Assembly (NCBI GenBank): GCA_017506865.1
Contig: JAFCMP010000201.1
Location: 744,001-808,000, forward strand
Source of the DNA: Tribonema minus
Lineage: Eukaryota > Sar > Xanthophyceae > Tribonematales > Tribonemataceae
Direction: 5' to 3'
Length of the DNA stretch: 64,000 nt
Shown here: positions 13,201 through 25,200 of the stretch, piece by piece
Layout of the letters: every line of letters begins with the position of its first letter
Numbering within the stretch: the stretch's first letter is position 1
Notes under the pieces: model-generated
Told to the model about the DNA's origin: nothing
The model's input: the letters and a program-made list of their open reading frames with translations, nothing else
Database searches by the model: none
Program-made: the position numbers and the translations under genes

Positions 13201-16200
13201 TGAGATAGCTCAATGCAAACACTTATATTTATTGATTATTGTCAGGATTCAAGGCCAATGTCTGCGCTTGCTGAGCCACCTGTTGCTAGAGTAGGCACAA
13301 AAATTCCTGTGTGTGTGGTTGCACATGGGTCCACCGTCACTTGCATTTGTGGTACAGCCAAGCATCCTAATACTACGGATTACAATGGTCGTCGACTGTT
13401 ATGGTGTTGCTTGATGCAGCGTGTCAACACGAATTGCAGGTCGGAGCTGCTTGTATTTGCGGCACAGCCAAGCATTGCAATACATGAAACTGCGATGATT
13501 TTGGTCGGCTGCGATTGTCTTGGTCGCGGTCGGCTGTGATTGTCTCGCTGTGATGCGCATGCAACACAAATTGCAGTTTGAAGCTGCTTCGCCGTCATCC
13601 ACTGTAACCCCCCCAAACGTGCGTATACCCTGTGGCACCTGGCTGCCCAAATCAAGGCTCTGACAGGCGTGGTGCATGCAGTAGGCCCAGTCATGTATGT
13701 TACTACCTAGAAGTACGCTTCGGTCATTTCAACACACATTCACTTAACATTCGCATTTGTGCGTCTGCTATCGGATGGCAGCACGCTATGTCATGCCACG
13801 CAACAGTATCAGTATGTAATATGTACTTCAAGGCATAGCAATCCCCAATGATATACTTCTAGTACCACTACCAATCCCCATTAGTATACTTCCACTGCTC
13901 TGTAAAGCGTTTACTGGCTTGTGTACCTCTATCACACTTCACATATTGTACTGGTCTATAGCAGCATTAACTGGCATGTGCAAATGCTTTTATCAGGTGG
14001 CGGTGGCATACATTCTGGTGCAGCATCATATACACATTGTACTCCAGTTTACCTACTTCCGCTTGAGGGGTGGAAAACCACTGTTTACTTGTATTGCAGA
14101 TAACAAAGTGTAGTACTTGTCTATATATATCAGCATTAATTAGTATGTGCAAATGTGTTTATCAGGTGGCGGCGCGCTACATTCTAGTGCAACATCGGGG
14201 CATGGTGGAGGAGTCTTATCGCCATGGCCACATCAACGACAGAGAGTATGCGCGACTGCTGCACTCAAACAACGTCAGGTGCGGACCCAACATACTGTGA
14301 TGTCCACAGGCGTGCAATGTGCGCTGCATATTTACAGTGCAATTTATCACAGTACATGTATGTCTGCATGTACAGCTCGTGTACTTAAGAATTGCTGGCA
14401 AAATTTGATTCGCATGGCCACATGAGTGCCAGAGAGTGCGCGCGACTGCTGCACTCAAACAACGTCAGGTGCAGATTGGATGCACTGTGCATGTTTACGC
14501 ACGTACTACAGTACGTCTATGCGTACTCTGTGGTCATGGGCATGGGTCCTATCATCGAGCCATGACAGAGAGTATGCGCTACTGCTGCACTCAAACAACG
14601 TCAGGTGCAATCCAAATATACCTTTCATATCCGAGTACTGTACTCTCTGTACAGTACACATGTGCTGTACAGTTGTCAAGTACATGTCTACATGTACTGT
14701 TCTTGTACTCAGGTGCGGTCCAGTGTGCAGTGTATGGCTTTATCCGTACTGACTGTGTACCCTAGAAGTTGTACTTCAAGTCAACGGCAGCGAGCATGCG
14801 CGGCTTCTGTACTTCAACAACGTCACCCCGACCGCAGTATTTCAAGTACGTGGAAGTGTGCTTAAAGTACACATCATAGGGCGTGTTTACAGAAGTGTCA
14901 CAAGCGGCCAAATGCGTGCTTGGTGTGATCACATCGTGCAGCTCACTACAAATCAGTCAGGTAGCGTTTTCGCCGCTTGTTCTTGGCCAACAGTTCGCAC
15001 ACAGCATCTGAGTAGTGCACACGTCAAAACAACGCTGCAATGCCGACTCGTTGATTCTGACTCAGCAAATCTGACTCATCGACTCTGACTTGACCTTTGT
15101 GGCCAAAAGTGGGGGCGTTTTTGCCGTTCTTTTGAGAGTTTCATCCGACAATTCACACGCAAGCTGCATCTGCTGACTGGCGCGCACCCCAAACGCTGCG
15201 CCACCAATGACGACTCACTGATTCTGACTCGGCCACCCTGAATCGTCGATGCAGCCGCGTCAAGCTCGACTACCACCCGCACACAGACCACATCCCGGAC
15301 AGATCGCAGCTGCTGAAGGGGGTACCGTTCTTGCGCTTCTTGACCGACGCCGACCGGGAAACTGTCATACGGAACAGTGCCGCTGTTGTCGAAGAGTTCA
15401 GGGGCTCGCACATCACGCTGATGAGGGTGAGTTGAAGTTGAAAATGGAGGAGTTCAATTTTGTAGATGAAGTTCAAGGGTGAAATTGTCATGCGGAACAG
15501 CGCCGCCGCCGCCGAAGAGTTCAGGGGCTCGCACATCACGCTGCCAGGTGTTTTGAAGTTTACAGTGAAGTACAACTTGAAGATGGAGTTAAACAAGGGT
15601 ATTGTTCTTTTGCTTTTTCATCAACACCGACCGCGAAACTGTCATACAGCAACAGCGCCGCCATCGTTGAAGTGTTCAGGGGCTCGCGATTGCATTGATG
15701 GCGGTGTGCACTGCTGTTACTTTCTTTTTGTCGCTAGCTCGGATACAGAGGTAGGGTTAGGGTTAGGGTTTGCACCTGTCATCCACTACACCGCCGCCCT
15801 TGACAAGCACTGCTCGCCATGACTTGCAGTACCCCTTGCACCTGCTGCGGCGGTCATGAAGCGAGATCTGCTGCCGGCCTGATCCTACATCGAATTGACG
15901 CGTTGTCAACTTAGCAGGGTGTCGATCCGCCTGCAACACCACTTCTTCTGTGATTGTGTACTTTCAAGGGAATCTATGAAGTTCAAGCCCAATCACTGCA
16001 CTGCTTTCTTCTAAGTATCATAACTTACATAGAAGTATACCATCCAATCGCCATGTTCATGTCCACGCAGTGGGATGCACCATTCAATGAACCATGTAGC
16101 AGTATGCACAGTTACAATAGGCATGCTTACAATCACATCTGCGTGCATGGCTCAACAGGAACGGAGCGCCGACGTGACGGGACACAAGCGCAGTGGCTGG

Positions 16201-19200
16201 TGAGCACAACTTCAATACGTCTCGAAGTATATATGTTGATGTACTTCAAGAACATCATAGCATCCGGTGCACGAGGACTTCAGAAGTTGACCACATGTAA
16301 TCTGTATTCCACTTTGTACTGTACTGGTGAGTGCAACTCTGATATATTCAAGTACTTCAAGTACCTCATAGCATCACACAGACTATGACACAGACCAGAT
16401 GAGAATAAAATGTACTCTGCAGAGCTTGAGGGCGCACCGCTGGGCGCAAGCTCAACGGGCTGCCACAAGTACGTGATTAACGTATGCGTCAACGCAGCAC
16501 CTGCTTCACGCGCACAAATGCTACCATCACCAGAACACGTACTTCAGAAGTAGCCCACTTGAAGATTTTAAGTATTTCGGATACTTGGGCAGTACTGCAC
16601 GGATGACGCGCACCACGTCTTCGCAAATAAAGCCCTACCTTCGCTATTGAGTCATACTTCGGAGCATGTTTCCTAGTCACTCACATGATGCCTCCGTGTC
16701 CTGATGCACTGGTTCAGTATGTGTGCCTGCTTACCAGTTTCTGCAAGAAAGCGAAGAGCTGAGCCACCAAACTGAGTACCCAACTGGGTTTCCTCAGACA
16801 CCACGCAATCACTTGACAATCATCATTCACTTCCCGAGTAGGTCTACCGTGCACGTGAGGAGTGTGCCCTGTGCCATAGAGCAAGGCTCACTCACTGCTA
16901 GCACATTATCAATACACCATAGGCATACCGCTTACGTAAAGCTGCAACCAAAACTCACAACTTTTGCGACCTCAGTAGTGCCGTGGTTATTTAGATGTGG
17001 CAGCGCTCACCTGTTCTAGGTCATTGCTGCGATTGAGTCGCCACGCTGACGGCGTTCGCAGCTACGCTGCTGCTGCCACTGCCGCTTCTGCTGCTGGTGC
17101 TAGTCCTGCGCAATGAGTGAGTAGTAAGCGTCCGTTGTCGGTTCACCGATACCTCCTGTCCTGGTTTATATGTGTGTAGCACTAAGCGCCCCTGCTGCTT
17201 CTGCTGCCGCCGCTGCTGCCGCTGCTGCTACTGTCACTGCCGCCGCTGCTGTCGTGCTGCGCTAAATGTGTTTCCTCGTGAGTAGGTATGTTGTTGTCCG
17301 TGGCAGCGTGCGGCAGGTCACCAAGAGCTTTGTCATGGGCAGCGGCAGGCATGGTGAGATTGAAGTTGTTGCTGATTTTAAATTTGTTGTTGAAATATGC
17401 ATAATGTCTAAATCGTCTCTCGCAGTCCTATGGTTGAATTGAAGTTGCTGCATTGAAGATGGTGTCAAAGTTGGCATCACTCGCCATAACCGCTTGCACA
17501 GCTTGAGTACTCGGTGCTGGTGGATATGCCGGTGCCGGATACATTCTTCGCGGTGTAGCGTATGCTTATGTAAGTTGAAGATCAAAGTGTTATTGTGTTG
17601 GATCATTCCATCATTTGTTTGGCCAACATGAGTTGCAACAAACAGGGCAAACCGCACCTATGGCTTTCCGTCACCATTACCTTGTAATAATTCTGCTCCC
17701 ACCACCCCCGTAGCCTATTGCACTAATGACAAACTGACCATGCTATGCTACTTGCTAAGCCCTGCCTTTTCGGCAAGAACTGTACCATATTCGTAACCAT
17801 CTATCCCATCACAACAAAATGCGTTCCGGTTGCTGAGCACGTCACACTGTTGCTGTGTGCCAGTGCGCTGAAGCCGCGACATACTCTTTCATCATTCATG
17901 GTCACTGAGTGATGCCATTTGCAGCACAGTTGCTGACTGACGCCAGCTGTGACCGCGTAGCTGAGCAATGCCACACCTGCTGAGCAATACCACACCTGCT
18001 GAGCAATGCCAGCCGTGACCGTATAGCAGAGCAATGCCACACCTGCTGAGCAATGCCAGCCGTGTGGTCGCAAAGCTGATCAATGCCATACTTGCTGAGC
18101 AATGCCAGCCGTGGCCGCATAGCTGAGCAATGCCACACCTGCTGAGCAATACCACACCTGCTGAGCAATGCCAGCCGTGACCGTATAGCTGAGCAATGCC
18201 ACACCTGCTGAGCAATGCCAGCCGTGTGGCCGCATGGCTGAGCAATACCATACTTGCTGAGCATTGCCAGCCATGATCGCATAGCTGAGCAATGCCACAC
18301 CTGTTGTGCGGTTGCAGCAAACTCAACCGGCAGCCCCTACCTGGGGCCCCTGGTCAGCAGCGAAGAGGTGCTGCCGATCAACTGCGTCATCAACGGTAAG
18401 CATCAACTTCAACTGCGTCATCAACGGTAATGATTAACTTCAACTGCATCATTGATGGCGAGCATCAACTTCAACTACATCATCAATGGTAAGCATCATC
18501 TTCATCATTTGACGCTAAACCTACACCTACCCATTTCTGGCTCTGCGGTGCGGACGTCCCACCGAGGGAGCAACGGTGTCATGAACGGTGCCTTGACGCT
18601 AAAGCTGTGAGATAAGATTGGTGTCAGGATCGTCTGACCCTCCTTGCAACCCAAACTTGAAGAACTGACAGGAGGTGCTGCCAATCAGCTGCGTCATCAA
18701 TGCGAAGTCCTTCATCATCTAACGCTAGACTTAATCATGCCTACCTATTCCTGGCTCTACAGCGGCCTTACATGTACACGAAGCATTGATGCCAAAGCAG
18801 TCAGAACTGTGCGGGGCCAGAAACGGCAAAATGACATGTTAGACAGCAGTATGTTCTGATTCAGCCAGGATTGAAGTTTGGGAGCAGCTGAAGGTTTTGG
18901 GTCACGGTAAGGGGCGGGTTCCGCAGGTCTGCTCGATTGTGGAATGATGCGGTAGGCAAGAGTTTAGGGTTAGGGTTAGCGTTGTTTCCTGATCCCTGCT
19001 TTTGCTGGTGATGAGGGTTGATTGCCAGGTGCGTCGAACACAGAATGTTGTGACGACCGTACTCTACTTCAAATTTGAAGTATCATATCGCAGCGCAAGG
19101 CCAGCTTCCTACTTCAGAAATTGTACGGTAGACTTCTGGGTGCTGTAGAGCACGGCTTGATTCAGGCACGGGCAGCTGCGGGACCATGGGTACCATAGCC

Positions 19201-22200
19201 ATTCCGTGCTGTACTGAGTAGGCACTGCTGCTTCTCTGCCAGCAAGAAGTACAGTTACCGAGATGCCATTTGGCGGCGGCGGCGTTTGAGTGGTTGTCGT
19301 TGCGACACTTTCAGACTGTCATATGACATGTAGGTTCCTTACAGCTAGATGCCAATCATCTGGGCTTTTTCGCGCCCTGAGCGAGAATTAATAAAAAGTA
19401 CAGTTACAGGTTCACCTGCGTACCCACACCACTCTAGCATTTGTCACAGCTAACCCTTTCGCGTGGCCTTCAGCGCATACAGCGCACGCAAGTCGGCAGG
19501 AGCTACCCCACTGGATTGTAATACGGCAATGGCGGTGGCGAAGGCAGGCATACGCGTATAGGCAAATAGGCCAACATCTTGCGTAGACCAACGGTGAGAA
19601 ATTGCTGTTGTCAACTCATTCAAAGCTAGGTGGTGTGCAGGGGGTATGTAGTGTACAGGTTTAGGGTTAGGGGGGGGGTATGTACAGGGGGGTATGTACA
19701 TCAGATAATCATGTATACCGCCCCCAGTCATTCATAGCCTCTCATCTTGTACCCACGTGGCATTGCTCAGGTGACACCATCGGGCGGCACGGCGAAGTGC
19801 CACAGATGGTGCGCAAGGAGCGGCTGCTGCATGCAGGAACGGTCTTCGGACTGGTACGTTGGAACGGCGCTGGAAGCGTTCCGCGTCACACTCTTGGAGT
19901 GCGATTAGTGCTGCCTTATGTTCTGTCCAGCAGAAGTGTGCAGCAGCGGCCGATACAATGCTAGGTTGACGTGATGTAGCTGCTGCAAGGAGCGACTGCC
20001 ACAAACCTAAAGACTCAAGGCCAGGTAATCCTAAGCCTTAACCTAACCGCAACCCTAAGGAAAGATCTTCGCACGCCGCTTATCTCATAACGTGCTCTCA
20101 AAGTGTTGTCTCTTTTCACATGCTTGCGATAGATGACCAGCTCCTGCATGTCCCTGATGCTCACCATACTGCATTGAGAACTCAAGCACGGACCATGTTC
20201 TCGCTTACATACAAACATACCTTGAGCTGTACCGCTGGCGTGCTGCTGCCGCAGGATGACCAACTGCTGGAGATCCCATATCACTCCACCTACACCACCG
20301 CATCCTTTGCCCACCTCTTCTTCTTCGACAAGGCGCAGATACTTGCCATGGTAAGATCTGGAGTTTGATGTTTGTAATATAGTCAACAAGTGACTGCATT
20401 GAGTGTGCTCAAAGAGCTGCGACGGAATGCCTTGTCAATTGCCATGGTAAGAGACAATTCCTTGTTGTGGGGCACGGCCTGAGGGCTGCCTTGAATCGTT
20501 CCTGGGCAGCAGATAGAGCAGGTCTTGCTGCCTGTGAACTTCATCATGTGACTTCAATACAGGACTGCGTTCCACATGCTTGCAGCGCAGCCTCGAGCTT
20601 CTATTCGCTGATGAGGGTATTGATGCGTGTGCTGGTGTCACTACTTCAACATGTGACTGCGCTCGATATGCCTGAAGTTCAGCCACCAGTTGTGACGGGA
20701 TGCGTTGTCAGATTGCCACCTTGAAAGCCCCACTTCAACCGTTATGTGTGCTTTGTGCTTCAAAGCCAGCAGCATATGATCTCATACCCATTCATTGGCG
20801 TGTCAGTGGTTGAAGCAATGCAAGTGCGCAACGCAGACGGAGGATGCAGCAACGCTCAGCAGGGGGCACTGCACACCCCGGCGTACGAACACCGTGCAAA
20901 GCCCAAAACGTGATAGCTCTTGTGGCTGCTTACGCGATGTCATCACAGCTGAAGCGTGCATCTACAGCAACCACGGTGTGACCGTAAAAAAATCTTTATC
21001 AGCAGCTTTCTCTCGTTCTTTGTGCTCTGTGGTTTGCAGGCGGAGGATATGCCGGAACTCAACAGGGGCCTCTGGTGGTCCCTGGCTGTGTCTGTGATGC
21101 GGCATCACAGAGGGTTCCGACGCATGACCCTCAAGGTAACGCAATACATCAGAAATTTCGGCAAGTTAGGCTTGGGCCAAGGACCAGGAAGCAGCCAGGG
21201 GCACAGAAAGAGGGGGAGGCGAGCGTGATGTAGCCATACACATTTTGCTAGACCACACGAAGCCAAACTCTCGTTGACACGGCAACACCAGTCAGTTGGC
21301 TGGCACTGTCACGTGTCTGCTCAATTGAATCAACTCGATTTAGTCAGACGTGTACTTGGGAAGCATTGCATATGATGGCAAAGTTGTTATAAGGGCCGCG
21401 AAACCTGTCATGCAAGCATACATCTGCATTCGACAAACCTGAAGTGGCCTGTACAATTCTGGCGATTGAACCTCAGTAACTCCAAACTGGTTGGGTAGCT
21501 GACCGTACTTTTCAACCGCATCGTGCGCCCTTGCCCTCATGCAGCATGCGTGCCACAGTGAGCTGTGCTCACAAACGCGGATCCATATTCAAAAACCCAT
21601 TATTTAACCTATGGCAGGCGCACATCCACTGTCAACCCCTGCTGCTGCAACCTCTCAAGTATGTACAGCGCTTGGTCCACCCTTTTTTGCATTTGATCAA
21701 CATGCACCTTCCAATGCAGGAAAGCGTTGGAGTTGATTGAGCACTAGCTAATGTGCACCCCATATCAAAGCCGAGTATCTGACCACTCCAGATATCCACC
21801 TCACGGACTTGCTTGCAAATACTGTCTGACTCCATAATCCCCCCCCCCCCCCTCCCTACTTTGTCCTCTGCCTCAAATGCTATGCAGGATGTGTATCAAG
21901 TAATGACCAGCGCAGAGTTTGTGGATGTGCGGCAGCACCTGGCTCATGCGAACGGGCAAGCGCGGGGGCTGGCGGAGGTTGGCAGGTTATACCATAACTT
22001 CAATTTTTAGTTGAAGTGCTCATAGAGTCATTGATAACAGGAAAACATTCCTGATGGTCGTGAGCGTACATAGCGTTAGGGTCAGGGTTAGAGTTAGGGT
22101 TAGGGTCAGGGTAAGGTACGCACATGCCATTAATAGGGTAGACCTGCTGCACTTGCCAGTGAGTGGTGTGTGTTTGTGAGCACAACTGCGCAATGGCCAA

Positions 22201-25200
22201 CCTTGTGTGCGTAGCCCCATATGTGAAAAGCGTGCTCACACCTTGTGGCATCTACTTTTTGCAATGGTCGTCCACATGTGCACTTCAGATCAAAGAGGCA
22301 GCTCAAGATAGCTTCTGCTAGCTAGAGGCGACGGGCAACACGCACCGTTGCGTTCCTCACGAGAGCCACTGCAATGTGTCATTTTAGACTACACTGGCAC
22401 TCTCATGCACGATCATCAAAAGTCATCATGAGACAACACCCAACAAGACGACACCGCCTGTCCCTTGGTTTGCCAGGTATGCCTCACGCGAGCCACTGCA
22501 ATGTGTTCTTTCATACTGCACAGGCACTCTCATGAATAAGGTTGTCAAAACCCCATCCTTGAAGATGACGACCAATGCGATGACGCTGCCTGTCCCTCCG
22601 TTTGCCAGGTATGCCAGCGGAAGCGCTGCCAGCCTGTCAAAGATGCGGCGAAGCAGCGTGGACAGCAGCCTACATCGAGCCTCCGGTGAGTGAAGTTGGG
22701 AACTTGGTGCTGGCACGTCACCTAACTTCAAGTTGAGCTGCGGATCGCTGCTCGACAGTGTGCACAGCATACATCTGACATTCATGCTTTGCATGTTCAC
22801 TTTATATCAAAACATGTCTTTGTATACAGGGAATTAACTGGCACGCTTTCAGAAATCTTCCTAATCACCTCAAACCTTGATGGCAGGATTAGGGTTGCCC
22901 TAACCCTAGGTAAGCTTTCATGACAATGTCCACAAGCGCGGTCACAGTATCTTAGCAGTGAAGCCGGCGGGATGATTCGATGCTATATCATAGTACCCCC
23001 TGTGACGAACGCTGTTGCCACTTGTGTGCTGCCTTTCTCACCAGGCATACTCAGGAGCCTGGCGACGAAGGGGGGAGATCACCCGTCTCAGGGGGAAATG
23101 AAGGGGGATGCCCTGAATGGGGGGGGCACCGTCATGACCTATGAGCCCCTATCGGGGGGACAGATACTCATCTTGCGGGGAAGGGTGAGCGTATGACTCT
23201 GCTGATTGTCAATTGAAGCTCAAATATGATAATGTTGAAGTTTCAAATTCAACTTCAAGAGAGATTGATGATCAGTTTGAAGTTGAAGTATGGGTCGCTC
23301 CGCATGTTGGGCTAGGGGATTGTCAATCGGAACTTGACCATGTGTACAGACTTCATCCTAACCCTAACCCTAACCCTCAGTCAGCTGCATGCACCGTTTA
23401 AGTGGCTAGCTCATGTTTTCTGAGTGCTCACTAGCATGGCATTCTCACCGTGACCCTTACACCCCCCCCCCCCCCCCCCCCCCCTTGCCTTTGAGTTGCC
23501 CTTATTCAACACCACTTGGGCACCAAGTGGTGCTGATTTCACTGCAGTCCGTTTTGTTTCTGGCAGTCGGTGTTGTATCGCGTGTAGGTTACATCTGTTG
23601 GCCCCTTGATCCCAGCAGCATCTCCTGCTCGATCAATATGCCCTGAGATTTCGCCTCAAGTGGAAGTGCACATGTGCCAAGGCAACGCAACAGTAGCCAG
23701 CACTCAAACTTGAACGTGAGGTGCTCCAGAGTATTGCTGTAGCAGCAACATCAAAGGTCTCATAGTATCAGTGTACTTTTCTTGGTTGTTTGTGGTGCTC
23801 TTCCCTTCCCCACGCTCACATTCGCCTGCACGCAAGCTGAAGTACCTTTTGCCCTCAGATCTGAGCCCCATGCTAACATGCATGCTGTTTGCCCTTCCTT
23901 CCTTCCTTTCTCTTACATGCAAGCTGACAATTCATGAATCCCATTTGTCCCACCCCCCCCCCCCCCCCCCTTCCTCCCCCTCCGCTGACAGATGCTAGCG
24001 CGGCCAGGCACCCTCCTCTTCCCCCCCCTCCCTGAAAAAACGGGTGTCGCAATCATCCGTGACGTGGAGGGCCCAATCCAGTTCCTGGACGGAACGGTCT
24101 TCTTCTATCTGCCGCGCGTTCTTCTGGCGCGAACTTCGTCGCCGCGACAGATGCTCATGCACTCCATTCAGAAGATCGCGGAGGAGGGGGGGGCGACGCA
24201 TGTGCTGGGGCGCAGCGGGTGCGTTGAGCGCTGCTGTCATCTTCTAGGGTTAGGGTTAGGGTTAAGGTTAGGGTTAGAGTCGGGGTTAGGGTTAGAGCTG
24301 GGGTTAGGTTTTAGGTACGCCCAACTGTTGAGCAATCTTGTTGTGTGACTGTGCGTGAGCGCTGCTGTCGTCGTGTACGGTTAGAAATAGGGTTAGGATT
24401 AGAGTCAGGAATAGGGTTAAATTAGCGTTAGGGTTAGGTACGCCCATATGTTGAGCAACGCCGGCTTCTGCGTGACTGTGCGTTTTGCCTGGGGCTTGTA
24501 AGTTACTTGCTGAATATGTGAGCGTGCAAGTATGCTGCATCAACGCCAAGAGGCAGCATCATGCTCTGAATCCCTTGTGCTTCAGCCTCAACACCTCCAT
24601 CACAATCACTCCATTTGCTCTTGCTTAAACACCCTTTGAGCCCAGCCTCTGAAACGCCCAACTTCCTTTCCTAACCCTGCGCATGTGCATTTACAGCACT
24701 GCTCGCGGCGACGGGAATGCTTTTGTAGGGTTAGAATTAGGGCCAGGTTAGGCCTCTGAAACACGCGATTCCTTTCCTATTCCTGCGCATACGCAAATGC
24801 AGCACTGCTCGGCGGCGACGGGATGCTCTGTATCTATCTCCAAGGTTACAATTAGGGTTGACGCTAACCCTAACCCTAACCCTCCTATTCCTGTGCATAC
24901 GCATATGCAGCACGGCTCGCCGGCGAAGGGGGCGCGTCTCCAGGGCTAGGATTAGGATTAAACCTAACCCTAATTCCAACCCCAACCCTAGCCCTAATCC
25001 TAACCCTAACCCTCCAATTCCTGCGCATACGCAATTACAGCACGGCTCGGCGGCGGCGGGGGCGCTCCGTATCTATCTCCAAGGCCCCTCCCACAAGCAG
25101 CGTTATGCCAGGGGTGCCCTTGGATGCGCACAGCATGCTTCCCCTCCCTATGGAGGGATCGTCGTTGGCAGGGCTGGCGCCGGACGACCTTCAGGTGAGG

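Larger units (their letters stand above)
15255..21135 (+). other. Cyclic-nucleotide-binding-like domain of the SOS1-like protein (exons 12-18)
   Basis: Seven exons encode roughly residues 614-826 of the modelled fragment. The order of blocks follows the cNMP-binding-like fold of SOS1: a lead-in (DRSQLLKGVPFLRFLTDADR), an RGSHITL strand, LEGAPLGASSTG, the strand KYVVVRGSVRQVTKS, the turn HAGTVFGL, then ASFAHLFFFDKAQIL, and finally a helix beginning AEDMPELNRGLWWSLAVSVM. The classical phosphate-binding cassette (FGE-L-x(n)-R-A/T) is not seen. Where FGE would be expected the sequence reads FGL, so nucleotide binding is doubtful, as is also argued for plant SOS1. The 44-base exon 16425-16468 was placed because it alone restores both phase and the conserved EG turn. 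Confidence 0.7.

Noticed and set aside
16163..16198. Possible extra SOS1 exon (ERSADVTGHKRSG)
   Set aside because: Including it would put the next exon out of frame. Skipping it keeps phase and the conserved order.
17892..18326. Minus-strand 144-codon repeat protein
   Set aside because: It arises from the minisatellite, whose unit lacks stops in several frames. All three overlapping frames are equally open.
21616..21659. Possible extra SOS1 exon (AHIHCQPLLLQPLK)
   Set aside because: It has splice-like borders, but including it breaks the phase into exon 19 and introduces a stop. Exons 18 and 19 join directly in phase.
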